This document shows, one piece after another, positions 1 to 9,707 of a stretch of DNA of 23,169 nt. Location: NCBI GenBank assembly GCA_019648995.1, contig BLXT01003614.1:280282-303450 (forward strand). The letters are read 5' to 3'. Position 1 is the first letter of the stretch; every line of letters starts with the position of its first letter. A program made the translations under genes and the position numbers. The notes beneath the pieces were generated by a model, which saw only the letters and a program-made list of their open reading frames with translations, was not told where the DNA came from and did not search any database. This stretch comes from Plakobranchus ocellatus. Its lineage: Eukaryota; Mollusca; Gastropoda; Plakobranchidae.

Positions 1-33
<33 letters not shown>

Positions 34-36
34 CCT

Positions 37-67
<31 letters not shown>

Positions 68-81
68 GCTCTCTCTCTCTT
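1..81. repeat. (CT)n microsatellite
   Basis: An almost pure CT dinucleotide run, interrupted by four CCCT units around 29-44 and a single CGCT near 67. It starts at the window edge, so its full length is unknown. Confidence 0.97.
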
Positions 82-685
82 TCGCGTTGGAGACACATTA
101 TTTTATCATAATGCAATTGACCTCTAGGTATGCGTAATCCTTGATCTTTTGGGGTAACCTTTAGCCTCTATATCTCTTTTTTGCAGCCAAGCGCTAATGG
201 AAAGATCAGATTGACTTTGTAAGACACTTGGATCACTATACGTGCGCAGTCAATTTTTTAGCAAGTTTTTTCTAAAATTCGATTTTAATCTTTTATTTAT
301 TTATTTTTTTTTTTACTTTCGTTAGACGTATGCGCTTTATATCTCTGTTACTCGTGTTTAAGTCCTCCACCAACATTCAAGACGAAGGCATTTAACCCGG
401 AGATCAGCTAATATGGGGCAGGCCCTCCAATGAAAACAAACATTTTATTTCATACTTAAGGCTGTCACAGATTAAGCATTAAACCTTGTGATTTCAACTT
501 GTCTAGCCAACGCCCAGGCTTTTCGTTGGACTTTCGATGTCTATTTTATTGTGCCGTATCGAATACGTGATTTTAATTAATCTCAAGCTTCCTGCCCCCG
601 TTGTCCAGGCGCTGGTGGTGGGACTGAACCCGCAACTGAAACGAGTTTCCTTACCACAATGCTACCAATGTTGACGACTTATTGA
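82..685. other. Upstream flank with no gene seen; antisense SINE head near its end
   Basis: No coding region is supported. It includes a short TTTA/T-rich stretch near 290-316. The only structured element is the tRNA-like segment listed separately at 600-680. Confidence 0.6.
600..680 (-). mobile_element. Probable tRNA-derived SINE head (antisense)
   Basis: On the minus strand an A-box-like TAGCATTGTGGT (664-653) is followed by a B-box-like GGGTTCAGTCC (631-621), about 20 bases apart, as in the pol III promoter of tRNA genes and tRNA-derived SINEs. The T-stem pairs imperfectly and no full cloverleaf can be drawn, so this is a SINE remnant rather than a tRNA gene. It differs from the SINE family in introns 6 and 13. 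Confidence 0.45.
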
Positions 686-1645
686 TGTGCCACCCATAAT
701 AATTGTCATCATTTGCCGATTTCACCACCATATAATCCTAATTATAATCCTAATTATATGACCACAATATAATACTCATCACGTGTCAATGTGGCCACCA
801 TAACTATGATTCCCCTTCATAATTTGTCCAAGTGACTAACAATTTATACTTATTATTTATCGATAATCCTCATCACTTACCATTGTAACTACGATAATTA
901 TGATTCACATCATTTGCCAATGTGACCAACCATAATAATCCTCATCTCTTGCCGATGTGACAAGCATACAGTTCTCATCACATGCCCTTATGACCACCGT
1001 ATAATTCTTATCCTTTGCCGATGTGACCAACATATAGTTCTCACCACGTGCCCTTATGACCACCGTATAATTCTTATCCTTTGCCGACATATATTTCTCA
1101 TCACTTGCCACTATGATTTCCATATAATTCTTACTCTTTGCCGATGTGACCAACATGTATTTATCATCACTTGCCGATGTGATCACCATATTATCTTCTT
1201 CAATTGCCGATGTAACCACTAACAATCCTCACCATTTACTGATGTGATCACCATATAGTTCTCATCATTTGCCGAAATGACCGCCATAAATTTTATTACT
1301 TGTAGGTGTGACCACTTTAGTTATAATCCCCATCATTTGCTGATGAGATATTCATATAATCCTCATCACTTGTCAGTATAACCACCACACAATCCTCATC
1401 ATTTCCAATATGACCACCATAATCCTCACCACTTGCCAATATGACGACCACCACCACATAATCCTCATCATTTTCCGATATGACCACCACGTAATCCTCA
1501 TCATTTTCCGATATGACCACCATATAATCCTCATCACTTGCCAATATGACTACTACATAATCCTCATCATTTTCCGATATGACCACCATATAATCATCAT
1601 CACGTGCGGATATGACCATAATACAATGCCCATCATTTATAATCA
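686..1645. repeat. Degenerate 33-bp tandem minisatellite
   Basis: The unit is about GATATGACCACCATATAATC then CTCATCATTTTCC, 33 bp in total. It is clearest from 1440 to 1615, where successive copies are nearly identical; toward the left the units drift (GATGTGACCA..., CTTATGACCACCGTATAATT...). A 66-bp two-unit duplication is visible at about 988-1085. Because 33 is divisible by 3, open frames appear on both strands, with an 11-residue repeat such as MVVISENDEDY on the minus strand. There are no spacers, so it is not a CRISPR array. Confidence 0.9.
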
Positions 1646-3588
1646 ACATATATCGTGTATGGCAGAAAAAAAAACACACACCCAACTCCAGGGTCGGATA
1701 ACTTCCTGTTGACACTTTGCATCGGTTCTCACCGGGCATTGTTCTATTTGGATAAAACCAATAAGTGCGTCTCTAAAACACCCCAACATTTTACAGGGAA
1801 CACCGATATCAAGGTAAAAAAGAAGTTGATATGGTTTTCCGTAAATCCACCTCTTGACACCTGAGTGATTTTATGGATACTAGCCAAACCCGATGCTGGT
1901 TTTTATTCTTTCACTTAAAGATATTCTCAAGAAAATGAAAGTTGCGCACCAAACATTTAATGCTGTTTGTTCCCTTTAGCTTTAAATTGCGGCGTACAAA
2001 GTTCAGGAACATGATTGTTATCAAAATGCCTACCTGCATATTTTGTTTCGCATGCTTAATAAGGTTTAAATAGGGTCATAAAACGTAGTTCTGTAAATCG
2101 GTAAAACAACTCTGGGATTTTTAAAAATTTGACCACATAAAATGGCATGATCTAGAGCAACATATCGATAATTTTGTGAATTTTATTGACGGCCCACAAA
2201 AATTTGTATAAGCATTACACGTTTGAGCTTAGCTCCAATATAATAATACTTTTAGTGAGATTGTGGTGCCCTCCAATAAGGCTTACAAGTCCTTTGAGAG
2301 AGCACATATTTGCAAATCCTTCTCTCTTGTTTCTCCCCATCATTTCTTTTTGCCCCTATATTTTGCATTTACGCCTGCCATCACATTATGAACAACATAG
2401 GGGGAAAAATACCTTTTATTAATTTGTAGAACTCATCTTTATCATCTTCACTATGCTCATTTCAAGGTGCATAGACCTGAAGGCCTAAGCCTTATATTGA
2501 TTGTGATGCCATTGCTGCTTGATCATGCAAATGCTGCCATCATGATTGTTGAGCCATGCGCTTCCATCTTCATTACAAATAGAAGTAGCACCCTTCAATG
2601 TTATCCTTGATTTCTCATTGATTAAAACTCCCCTCTCTGAAGACGCGTTTATCCATATTGTCTCGCTGGCGCCCACTAATATTGTCGCCAACAAAGTACA
2701 ATAATATTATTATTAAGTGCTTACCGCCTATCTTCGTTTCTTTTAACTAAAGCCTTTCTGTATTGCATGGTGTCAAAGCCGACATACTTTGTACAGAGAG
2801 CAAAGACAGGTGGCAAACATGTCATGTTTAGAGTTATTTGAGCCTAAATTTTGCAGCCTGTTCTTCTTAATTTTTTCTGACGCTTATTTATACTTTCCTG
2901 TTTCATATAAGATTCGACTTTCCATGACAAATTCCGGAGAGTTTTCTTTTGTGACGGCGGGGAGCTTTTTTTCAAGAAGCCATCTCTACTTTAGAACGAA
3001 CACCATTTTCTCCAAAGTCTGTAATAAAAAGAGTCAGTATTTGCCTTCCTGGTTCTTTTTTTCTAGCTTCATGCACAAATTATCATCATAATGGACCAGT
3101 TATCTTTTTCGAGAGGCCCTACCTTCTCTAGGTTTTACTATTTATTTATTTATTTATTTATTTTTGCGGCCGCCATATCTTAAGTGTTGTGCTTGAGCAT
3201 GGATTTATTAGCGTCTGTACTCTCAGCTGTGTGAAACTGAGCTCTAGCATCACGTTGAGGTGAATTATTGTAAGAGAATACTAGCTTTTATAATATTTTA
3301 ATTTTAGTTTCAGTTTCTTTCTTATCGGACTTGGGACATGCAGGCCATCTTTGCCTACGAGACAAAATTAATGTGGCATGTATAATAAAACTGAACCTAG
3401 TATCCTAGATAATTTTCTGATCACATAGATTTTATAGAGTTGTTTTTTTTCTCATTATGATGTGAGGATAATGGGGTCAGTAGGAGCCTACCATACAGGA
3501 TGGAGCCGTCCCTGTGCTATAATTTATTTCGAAATAGCAGAAGTCACCCGAGATTTACTCATTTTTTCGTGATGGTATTTTCATTCTT
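1646..3588. other. Upstream flank, no gene supported
   Basis: Several short ORFs occur (for example 2186-2422 and 2789-3091 on +, 2485-2694 on -), but none resembles a known protein, none has splice or start support and their composition is that of the surrounding AT-rich DNA. A (TTTA)n microsatellite sits at about 3140-3164, followed by GCGGCCGC. Promoter elements farther upstream than 3589 cannot be told from background. Confidence 0.6.
3140..3164. repeat. (TTTA)n microsatellite
   Basis: About six tandem TTTA units, ending in a T run before GCGGCCGC. Confidence 0.9.
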
Positions 3589-3646
3589 TACGTCACTGTA
3601 GCTTTAAATAGAAGTGTATCCCACGTGATCAAACAGACAACTAAAC
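3589..3646 (+). promoter_or_regulatory. Putative core promoter / 5' leader of ALIX: CRE-like site, TATA-like box, E-box
   Basis: Just before the start codon are TACGTCAC (3589-3596, CRE-like), TTTAAATA (3603-3610, TATA-like) and CACGTG (3622-3627) within CCCACGTGATC. The order and spacing would fit a TATA-type promoter with a very short leader, but the transcription start cannot be seen, and an upstream noncoding exon is possible. The E-box resembles the core of CLEAR/TFEB-type sites; whether it is used is unknown. Confidence 0.35.
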
Positions 3647-3849
3647 ATGGCGTCGTTCATCGCTGTTCCTCTGAAAAAGACCTATGAAGTCGACTTAGTG
3701 AAACCTTTAAGAACTTTCATTCAAAGTACATTTACACAAGCAAATCCTGAAGATTACAACCAAGCACTATCTGATTTTAATAAACTAAGAAATACAACAG
3801 TTGCTAAGTCGGTGGACAAGCATGACTCTGCTCTTGAAGTCTTATACCG
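3647..3849 (+). CDS. PDCD6IP: ALIX exon 1: start codon and N-terminus of Bro1 domain
   Basis: This exon encodes residues 1-67 plus two bases of codon 68. It begins MASFIAVPLKKTYEVDLVKP, matching the family's opening, so the start is well supported. The ATG context is AAACATGG, with A at -3 and G at +4, a strong initiation context. The exon ends CCG before donor GTGAGT (phase 2 intron). The ORF runs one codon into the intron before stopping. The later part reads SVDKHDSALEVL, like the family's DKHEGALETL. Confidence 0.96.
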
Positions 3850-5298
3850 GTGAGTCGACAAAATCAGAAGGCATAGGAGGTGTCTGCTATCTCTAACAGG
3901 AAATGCACATCTAGATCTAGGATAGGATCCTGATCTATCTTTCTGAATCTAGAAGTTCTCATATAATAGATCTCTGGAAAATTTTAGATCTAGCCTATTT
4001 AAAACCAAGGAACTTTGCTTTGTACCAGTGATTCTATCATTAAACCTCGATCAACATTGTACCCGTTTCAATCCATATATAAGATTAGATCTAGATTAGG
4101 AGACAGGAAGCTCAAATGACAAATCTTCCGATAAGTATGCACGAAAAGAAACCAATGAATAAGAGATAAAGGCCACATATTTGCTTTGAATTGCTTGTCT
4201 TATATTTCAACAGTCATTGCTAAGTTGTAGCTGTACAACTATAAAAGAAAACTCGGCCGCCATTATCAACTGAAAGGATATCAAGAGTTCAGCAATTTTT
4301 TTTTTTTGAATTTAACTAAAAGGAGCTGTGTTTTCAGAGTACATTAGGCTGAAATAATTTTTCTTTGAAGCCTGTGAACATTTTCTGATAAAGTTCAAAA
4401 TTCTGTTGATTGATATCATGGCAATATAACACTGATCGATGCCTTGACTTATAATGTGCATTTTTCTGATGTCACTTTCAGTTTCACTTTCCATTATTTT
4501 GTAATTAAAGCATGATGGCTATGAACAGAGTACCAATATGTAGACAGAATGATACAGATAGTTTACAGTTGCCACATTTTTCACATTTGGAAACATGCTC
4601 TAAAAGTCCTCTATTCTTTAAGCTTTGCAATGCAAAAGCTGTATAATAGCATTATAATGAATATATCACTTCAAAAGTAGTGAAGAGAAAATGGTGTAAA
4701 GATTTAACATTTTTTTTCTCTTGCCAAAGCAAGGAGGTTTGAACTTTTTGCAAAAGCTGTGGAAAGAAGTGTAATAATTTTAAACAAAAATACATGAGTG
4801 TTACGTATAGACATTAATAAACTCAGACATTTCTTCAAAACATACAAAGTATCAACTTTGGCTTTTCACAATATTCCTCATGAGAGCATGTAATTAGTTT
4901 TTCATAATAAAGTCTTTTTTTCTTGCAGATGAAAAAAGATTGATAGCTTTTAGGGTTTTAAATATAGAGATCTTCTAAATTTTGAATCTCTCAAGACCAG
5001 CCTTAAAGAATACTATTTTCAACATTTTGCAAATCATGGGTTTGACAAAATGCATTAAAATGATTTGCCTTTTTTTGTCTCTTCTTATTTTTGAATTAAG
5101 TTTCCATACACAAAATTAACAAAACTTCATCCATCATTGCAAAATTCTTAAAGGCAGTTTCCAGATTGCTGAGTGTTTTAATCAAAGCATGCGAAATACA
5201 ATCCACAATTTTGTACATTTATGAAAGAACATAAAATATTTGCATTATAGGAGATCCATAGAGGCCAAAAAAAAAAAATTTTTTTAAATATTTTACAG
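3850..5298 (+). other. Intron 1 of ALIX (1449 bp)
   Basis: A phase 2 intron, GTGAGT...TTTTACAG. It contains clusters of TCTAGATC-like words near its 5' end (3908-3996 and 4083-4101). The rest is AT-rich with no coding or structured element seen. Confidence 0.9.
3908..4101. repeat. TCTAGATC-rich low-complexity clusters
   Basis: Words such as ATCTAGATCTAGG, GAATCTAGAAG, AATAGATCTCT, TTTTAGATCTAGCC and TTAGATCTAGATTAGG recur within about 190 bases. A similar cluster lies in intron 11. They look like decayed (TCTAGA/GATCTA)n simple sequence. Confidence 0.6.
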
Positions 5299-5353
5299 GT
5301 ACTATGATCAACTTGTGGCCATTGAAAACAAACTACCCATTGCTGAAAATCAG
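5299..5353 (+). CDS. PDCD6IP: ALIX exon 2: Bro1 domain
   Basis: A 55-base exon encoding residues 68-86 once joined to exon 1: RYYDQLVAIENKLPIAENQ. The family has YYDQ...ENQ at this place. The acceptor TTTTACAG and the donor GTTAGC leave a phase 0 intron. The reading frame continues open past the donor, so an ORF caller would run on into intron 2; homology stops at ENQ. Confidence 0.94.
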
Positions 5354-5835
5354 GTTAGCATTAATTTCTTATTGGTCAAAATTCTGGCTGTATTTTTTTT
5401 TCTTTTTAACATGTATGAAAGAGGAGATGTTTATATAGATGATTATTTTTTCTTTAAAATTGATCAACATGGATATTGCTTCATAACAGTCAGTTTGCAG
5501 ATGAGATGATTAGGGAATATTATTTGCAGTTTGTTATTACTTAACAGTTAAACTTAAAGTGAATTTTTATTATTTTTTTTATAAGGAAATTATATAAAAA
5601 AAGTGTTATGTGATAAAAAAATGTGGGATGTGTGCTTTGAATTTTTTGAAGACGGCAAAATACGTATAAATTTACCATTGCTTCTAGTGTGTAATCTCAC
5701 GATCAATCAGTAGTGGAGGCTTAAAAGAAAATGCAATAAAAAGCTATGGTATCTTTTTTTTTCTTTCATGGGTAAAAAAATAACGATTTTTTTTTTATTC
5801 TATCAAAATTTCATCTTTGTTTTCATTCTTGTCAG
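5354..5835 (+). other. Intron 2 of ALIX (482 bp)
   Basis: A phase 0 intron, GTTAGC...CTTGTCAG. AT-rich with long T runs; nothing else seen. Confidence 0.9.
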
Positions 5836-5905
5836 ATTCGGGTGCAGTTCAAGTGGCGAGATGCATTTGATGAAGGTTCATTTTTGGGAGGAAAAAGAAA
5901 TTTAG
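5836..5905 (+). CDS. PDCD6IP: ALIX exon 3: Bro1 domain
   Basis: A 70-base exon giving residues 87-109 plus one base. It contains FKWRDAFDEGSFLGG, matching the family's FTWKDAFDKGSLFGG segment. The acceptor is CTTGTCAG and the donor GTCAGT (phase 1). Confidence 0.95.
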
Positions 5906-6402
5906 GTCAGTGTACCTTGAAGTTCCAAGTGGAAATAACTTGCTTTAATTCTAATATAAATTAAATTGGTTCAATAAATTAGAAGGTCTTCTTTTAAGAA
6001 AGACTGGACTTGCAACTGTTTCGTTAGGTTTCTTATCTTTTTTTTTTTTTTTAATTATTTTATATGTTTAATGTATATAAGCCTCATTAAAGGAAAAAAA
6101 AATACTTTTAATATTTCTTTTCAGATTGAATGTCCTTTACTATTTTTTTTTAGGTATGCCGAAAACCCATTTTGTAAATGCTTATAATGTCGAAAAGGAC
6201 ATATTTTTATTGTGGAGAATTTTCTTTATAATTTGTCAATCTTATCAATATATGCAAACTTTATCTCCAAAAATCAATTTTATTTAACATTGCAAAAATG
6301 TACAGAAGGGCATCAGAAGAAACTGAAAAATCCTTTTCCTTGGAACATTTATTTTGTTTGCATTCTTCACTCCTTTCTTTCATTATCTTTTTCCCTAAAT
6401 AG
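5906..6402 (+). other. Intron 3 of ALIX (497 bp)
   Basis: A phase 1 intron, GTCAGT...CTAAATAG. AT-rich, no element seen. An ORF at 6212-6490 spans its end and exon 4 in the wrong frame. Confidence 0.9.
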
Positions 6403-6530
6403 CAATCGCATCAGCTGCGTACGAGAAAGTTTGCATGTTGTTCAATATTGCTGCACTACAGTCACAAATCGCAGCCACTCAAAATCATGATAGCAATGAT
6501 GGAATGAAAACTACTGTGAAATATTTTCAG
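6403..6530 (+). CDS. PDCD6IP: ALIX exon 4: Bro1 domain
   Basis: Encodes residues 110-152. It contains AAYEKVCMLFNIAALQSQIA, the family's YEK..VLFN.AAL.SQIA helix and one of the best conserved parts of the Bro1 core, and ends VKYFQ. The acceptor is CCCTAAATAG and the donor GTCAGT (phase 0). The +1 frame gives a longer but meaningless ORF across this exon. Confidence 0.96.
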
Positions 6531-6823
6531 GTCAGTTATTTTGGTTTTTCTCTTTGTAATTTCGAAACAGTGCACGAATCGTAAAAGTGGCATATGTTTG
6601 ACTTTAAATTTCTGATTGGCTTGAGAATGACAGGCAATGATTTTCCTAAAATTACTTCGGTCAGATAAAAGTTTTTTTTGTGATATTTCAATCTTCATTT
6701 AAAAAAAAATCTTTCTTAACATACTAGGAGAGTTTTACAAGAAAAAAAAAATTATTGAAATCTTGAGTCCTGATGCAATGATTTTTAGATAGATTTTGTT
6801 TTTTGATTTTGTTCTGTATTCAG

Positions 6824-6977
6824 CAAGCATGTGGGATATTTGGACACCTGAAGGACATAGTCCTGTCCCATGTTCAGCAAGATCCTACACCAGACTTGAA
6901 CCCAGACACCTTGAGTGCGCTGAGTGTGATCATGCTGGCTCAGGCCCAGGAGTCCATCTATCGCAAGGCTACACAAG
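6824..6977 (+). CDS. PDCD6IP: ALIX exon 5: Bro1 domain, CHMP4-binding helix
   Basis: Encodes residues 153-203 plus one base. It contains PDTLSALSVIMLAQAQESIY, the family's PDTVGTLSLIMLAQAQE helix. The hydrophobic patch that binds CHMP4 starts here; by alignment to human the position of F199 is I197. The donor is GTCAGA (phase 1). The true frame is +2, while another frame is open for 132 codons by chance. Confidence 0.96.
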
Positions 6978-7923
6978 GTCAGAATTTACAGTTAGGAAAG
7001 TTTGTAGCTTTTATGCATTCCTTTCACTAACATTCATCCTCATCAATATTTATTCATGTATTGAAGATGATATGGCAGTTCACATCCTCAAAAATATGAT
7101 GATAACTATAAAAATAGTCATTGAAATTCATCAAAATAATAGCAAGAATAATGCCAATAAGATGAGTAATGGGAACACTCTGCAATGTAAATGAATCTAA
7201 TATTAATAATGTCTTACAGAACTGAGACAAATTCCTGACAAAATGTAGAAGTGCCAAAATATAGTGTGATTATAATGCAAAGTTTTTTCTTGAAGATGTA
7301 TTACAAAGAAATGTTCAAATAACTATTCCAGTCTGGTAAAATATTCTCAGTCATCTTAGTTAGTGTCCATTTTCAAAGATAAAAATTCTGCTTGTTGCCA
7401 GCCTTATTGACTTGCATGGATCAAATAACATGTGTAAAAAGAATTTAGATATATTTTTCTCTCTTGTAAAAAGAATTTAGATATATTTTTCTCTCTTTAA
7501 AAAAGCATTGGAAGTGAAATAAAAATGTTCCCTTTTGTACAGACTCTTCAAAGTCTTATTCAGATTTCATCACCTGCAAAGCATACATAAAAGATGTATG
7601 TATAGGATATCAACGAATCAAGTTGTATAAGATGTGACTTATGATTCATCCCTAATTGTCTCAAGATATGTATGAGAATAATTGTTGTTATTCTTTCAAG
7701 ATTTAAATGGTATTGATGATTTCAAATATGTAATATGCAACATATGTGTCTTTTGGTTTTGTCTTGAAATAATGTGAAAGTTCATTTTTCTAATTGATTA
7801 ATGCAATGGACTTCATTTTTCCAAATAAAGTTTACAATTTTAACTTCTTATTAAATACACTCATGCCTTTTCCATTTATTGGGCACATTGTAATTCTTCT
7901 TTTTTCTCCTATTCACTATTTAG
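6978..7923 (+). other. Intron 5 of ALIX (946 bp)
   Basis: A phase 1 intron, GTCAGA...TATTTAG. It contains one perfect 32-bp tandem duplication (7434-7497) and nothing else recognisable. Intron 4 (6531-6823, 293 bp) just upstream is likewise plain. Confidence 0.9.
7434..7497. repeat. Perfect 32-bp tandem duplication
   Basis: The unit GTAAAAAGAATTTAGATATA followed by TTTTTCTCTCTT occurs twice, identical and head to tail (7434-7465 and 7466-7497). The identity points to a recent event or an assembly duplication. Confidence 0.95.
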
Positions 7924-8033
7924 ATAAAATGAAAGAAGGCACAATTGCCAAACTGGCCTACCAGGCATCTGAGCTGTATGCCGATGCTATGAAATTGATG
8001 CAGATGGGATCCATCAGGGATTTATGGCCTAAG
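7924..8033 (+). CDS. PDCD6IP: ALIX exon 6: Bro1 domain
   Basis: Encodes residues 204-240: DKMKEGTIAKLAYQASELYA, then AMKLMQMGSIRDLWPK. This matches the family's KMKDAIIAKLANQAADYFGD segment. Human patch position I212 aligns with T210 here, while L216 is kept as L214. The acceptor is CACTATTTAG and the donor GTAAGA (phase 0). Confidence 0.95.
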
Positions 8034-8759
8034 GTAAGAACACATCTCGTTGCAACAGACAAACTTAATAAAACTTGCTGCCTAACATTTGTGTTATGGC
8101 GCCACAAAACCAGTCTTTCTTTTTACAGCAAGAAAATTTGATATAAATGTGGCATAAATCTCATTACTTAAAACCTAAACTCTGATAAAGTTTGGAAGAA
8201 GCTAAAATGAGATCACTTTATAAGTTTGATATCATTTTATATTCATTATGAACAGGCCCTAAGTTTCCTTAGAGACATGGTTTTCTTGACTATCATTTTC
8301 ATATTCTGTTTGGGATAAGTGCTGGTTTGTACCAAAATGGCCTTAGATCACCTTACGGTAACAGTGACATCGGTAGCACAGTAGCTATCAAGTCCACCCT
8401 GAGATCTGCAAGAACCCTTCTGTGGCAGGATCGATCTTGGAGGGCCTGAAAGCCTGATATCTTGCTGTGGACTGGCTTTATAAAACAATCTGGAAGTCCT
8501 TGTAGTGGACAAGCTTCATATTACAAAACTGCAACTTGTTTTAGGTTTACAGGGATCACTGGAACTTAGATCTTTAAGTGACTAAGATATGTGAGAGCAA
8601 TAAACAGGCTGACATTGAGACACAACACAAAATTATTTGAATTGAATCGTAGGACCTTTCAATACTTCTAGCTGAAGGCCTAAAAGCAATGAAGGTAAAA
8701 ATTTAAGAGTAAAAAATAATAACCCTCCTGACTGACAATAAATTATGTGTGTCTGGCAG
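8034..8759 (+). other. Intron 6 of ALIX (726 bp)
   Basis: A phase 0 intron, GTAAGA...TCTGGCAG. A SINE copy occupies about 8371-8490; the remainder shows no element. Confidence 0.9.
8371..8490 (+). mobile_element. tRNA-derived SINE, copy 1 (diverged, internally deleted)
   Basis: The A-box region GGTAGCACAGTAGCTATCAA and B-box-like GGATCGATCTT (8428-8438) mark a tRNA-derived head; GGAGGGCCTGAAAGCCTGAT and TGTGGACTGGCTTTATA form the body. It aligns with the copy in intron 13 through CACCCTGAGATCTGC, ACCCTTCTGT and GGAGGGCCTGAAAG. It lacks about 23 bases just after the B box, including the 3' side of the acceptor stem. Confidence 0.75.
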
Positions 8760-8876
8760 GACTGGCTTCCAGCAGTTGGTATGAAGCAGGCAGCATTTCA
8801 CGGCATGGCAGAGTTCTACCAAAGCTGTGTGGCCCAGCAAGCCAAGGCGTATGGAGAGGAAATTGCAAGGCTTCAG
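8760..8876 (+). CDS. PDCD6IP: ALIX exon 7: Bro1 domain
   Basis: A 117-base exon, exactly 39 codons (residues 241-279), with phase 0 introns on both sides. It ends with AKAYGEEIARLQ, the family signature GEEIARLQ. AAFHGMAEFYQ aligns to human KHCIMQANAEYHQ. The donor is GTGAGT. Confidence 0.96.
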
Positions 8877-9269
8877 GTGAGTCATGTTTTTATGAGAAAT
8901 ACTGACTCTAATATCCACGAAAACTCCTGCTAAAAGGCATACCCATCTCATGAAAAAGTTTTAATATTCTGGAAGAGACAAATAGCTTGTTTTTTAAAAG
9001 ATAGATATGCCTCTGTGAAACAGTAGAGATAGTTTTCCTTTGTTAACCTTTATGAAACTGTATTTTGAAAGGCTTTTAAATTCCCCATATCCTCAAATGA
9101 TGTTTACACAACTGCATCCGTTTTTTTTATTTCATGATAGTCAAACTCGGTATAAAGGTAGTGAGAAAAGAAGCAAGTCTTGAAGTGTGAGAATTACTAC
9201 TCATGAGTAGTCTAGGTTGGCTTCAATAAATGTTTCTACAATTAACAATCTTGGACCATTTATTTTTAG
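8877..9269 (+). other. Intron 7 of ALIX (393 bp)
   Basis: A phase 0 intron, GTGAGT...TTTTTAG. Plain AT-rich sequence; nothing seen. Confidence 0.9.
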
Positions 9270-9492
9270 CGTGCTCTGGAGCTCCTCAATACCTCCCAGA
9301 GCCGAGGTGGTGCTACATTCAGTTTCCGCCAGGAACAGGGAAAAGTCCAACGAGCTCTAGAACAGGCCAAAAAGGATAATGACTTTATATACCATGACAA
9401 GATTCCAGATTTAAAGTCCCTGCCTGGCATAGGGAAGGCAGCTGTTGCTAAGCCCTCACCATTAGCCCAGCCAATGAGCTCAAGTTTTTCAG
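9270..9492 (+). CDS. PDCD6IP: ALIX exon 8: end of Bro1 domain
   Basis: A 223-base exon, residues 280-353 plus one base. It contains ALEQAKKDNDFIYHDKIPDL, the family's KKDNDFIYHD motif; the tyrosine (Y320 here) matches human Y319, reported as a Src-dependent site. The segment TSQSRGGATFSFRQEQ is less conserved. The exon ends SSSFS before donor GTTAGT (phase 1). A decayed copy of its last ~64 bases plus the first ~27 of the intron lies in intron 8 (see repeat at 9614-9707). Confidence 0.95.
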
Positions 9493-9613
9493 GTTAGTTT
9501 AAACTCTACGGTAAAGATGAATATGTAATGGTCATCAAAGAAAGGCATCTGCGTCTAAATTTAGCACAAGTTTTTCAGGCTCTCAATAAGAGATATCTGT
9601 AGTTAGGGACCAG

Positions 9614-9707
9614 CAGAGGGACATAGTTGTTACTAAACCTTCACCATTACCTCTGCCATGAAGCTCAAAGTTTTTCAAGATAGTGTTTTATGCAACAGTA
9701 AAAATGT
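9614..9707 (+). repeat. Decayed duplicate of exon 8 end and its splice donor
   Basis: This stretch aligns with 9429-9519, the last ~64 bases of exon 8 plus the first ~27 of intron 8. Shared words are CTAA(G/A)CC(C/T)TCACCATTA, GAGCTCAAG / AAGCTCAAAG, TTTTTCA, TAGT and GTAAA(G/A)ATG. By eye identity is about three quarters with small indels. In the exon 8 frame the copy meets a stop at 9659-9661 (after VVTKPSPLPLP), and the donor GTTAGT has become GATAGT. It is therefore a dead partial exon. Confidence 0.75.

Noticed and set aside
686..1645. CRISPR-like array
   Set aside because: The units are directly abutting and all similar, with no unique spacers, in a eukaryotic setting; it is a minisatellite.
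905..1739. Two long minus-strand ORFs (106 and 140 codons) and one plus-strand ORF with repetitive protein
   Set aside because: They lie inside the 33-bp minisatellite; a period divisible by three keeps frames open by chance. There is no homology, and starts and stops fall at the array edges or in decayed units.
2485..2694. Minus-strand ORF of 69 codons beside a GTGGGCGCCAGCGAG stretch, considered as a retroelement leader or small gene
   Set aside because: The protein is not recognisable and no terminal repeats, further coding domains or splice signals are nearby.
6796..7194. 132-codon plus-strand ORF overlapping exon 5
   Set aside because: Wrong frame; the frame next to it gives the conserved Bro1 sequence with proper splice sites.
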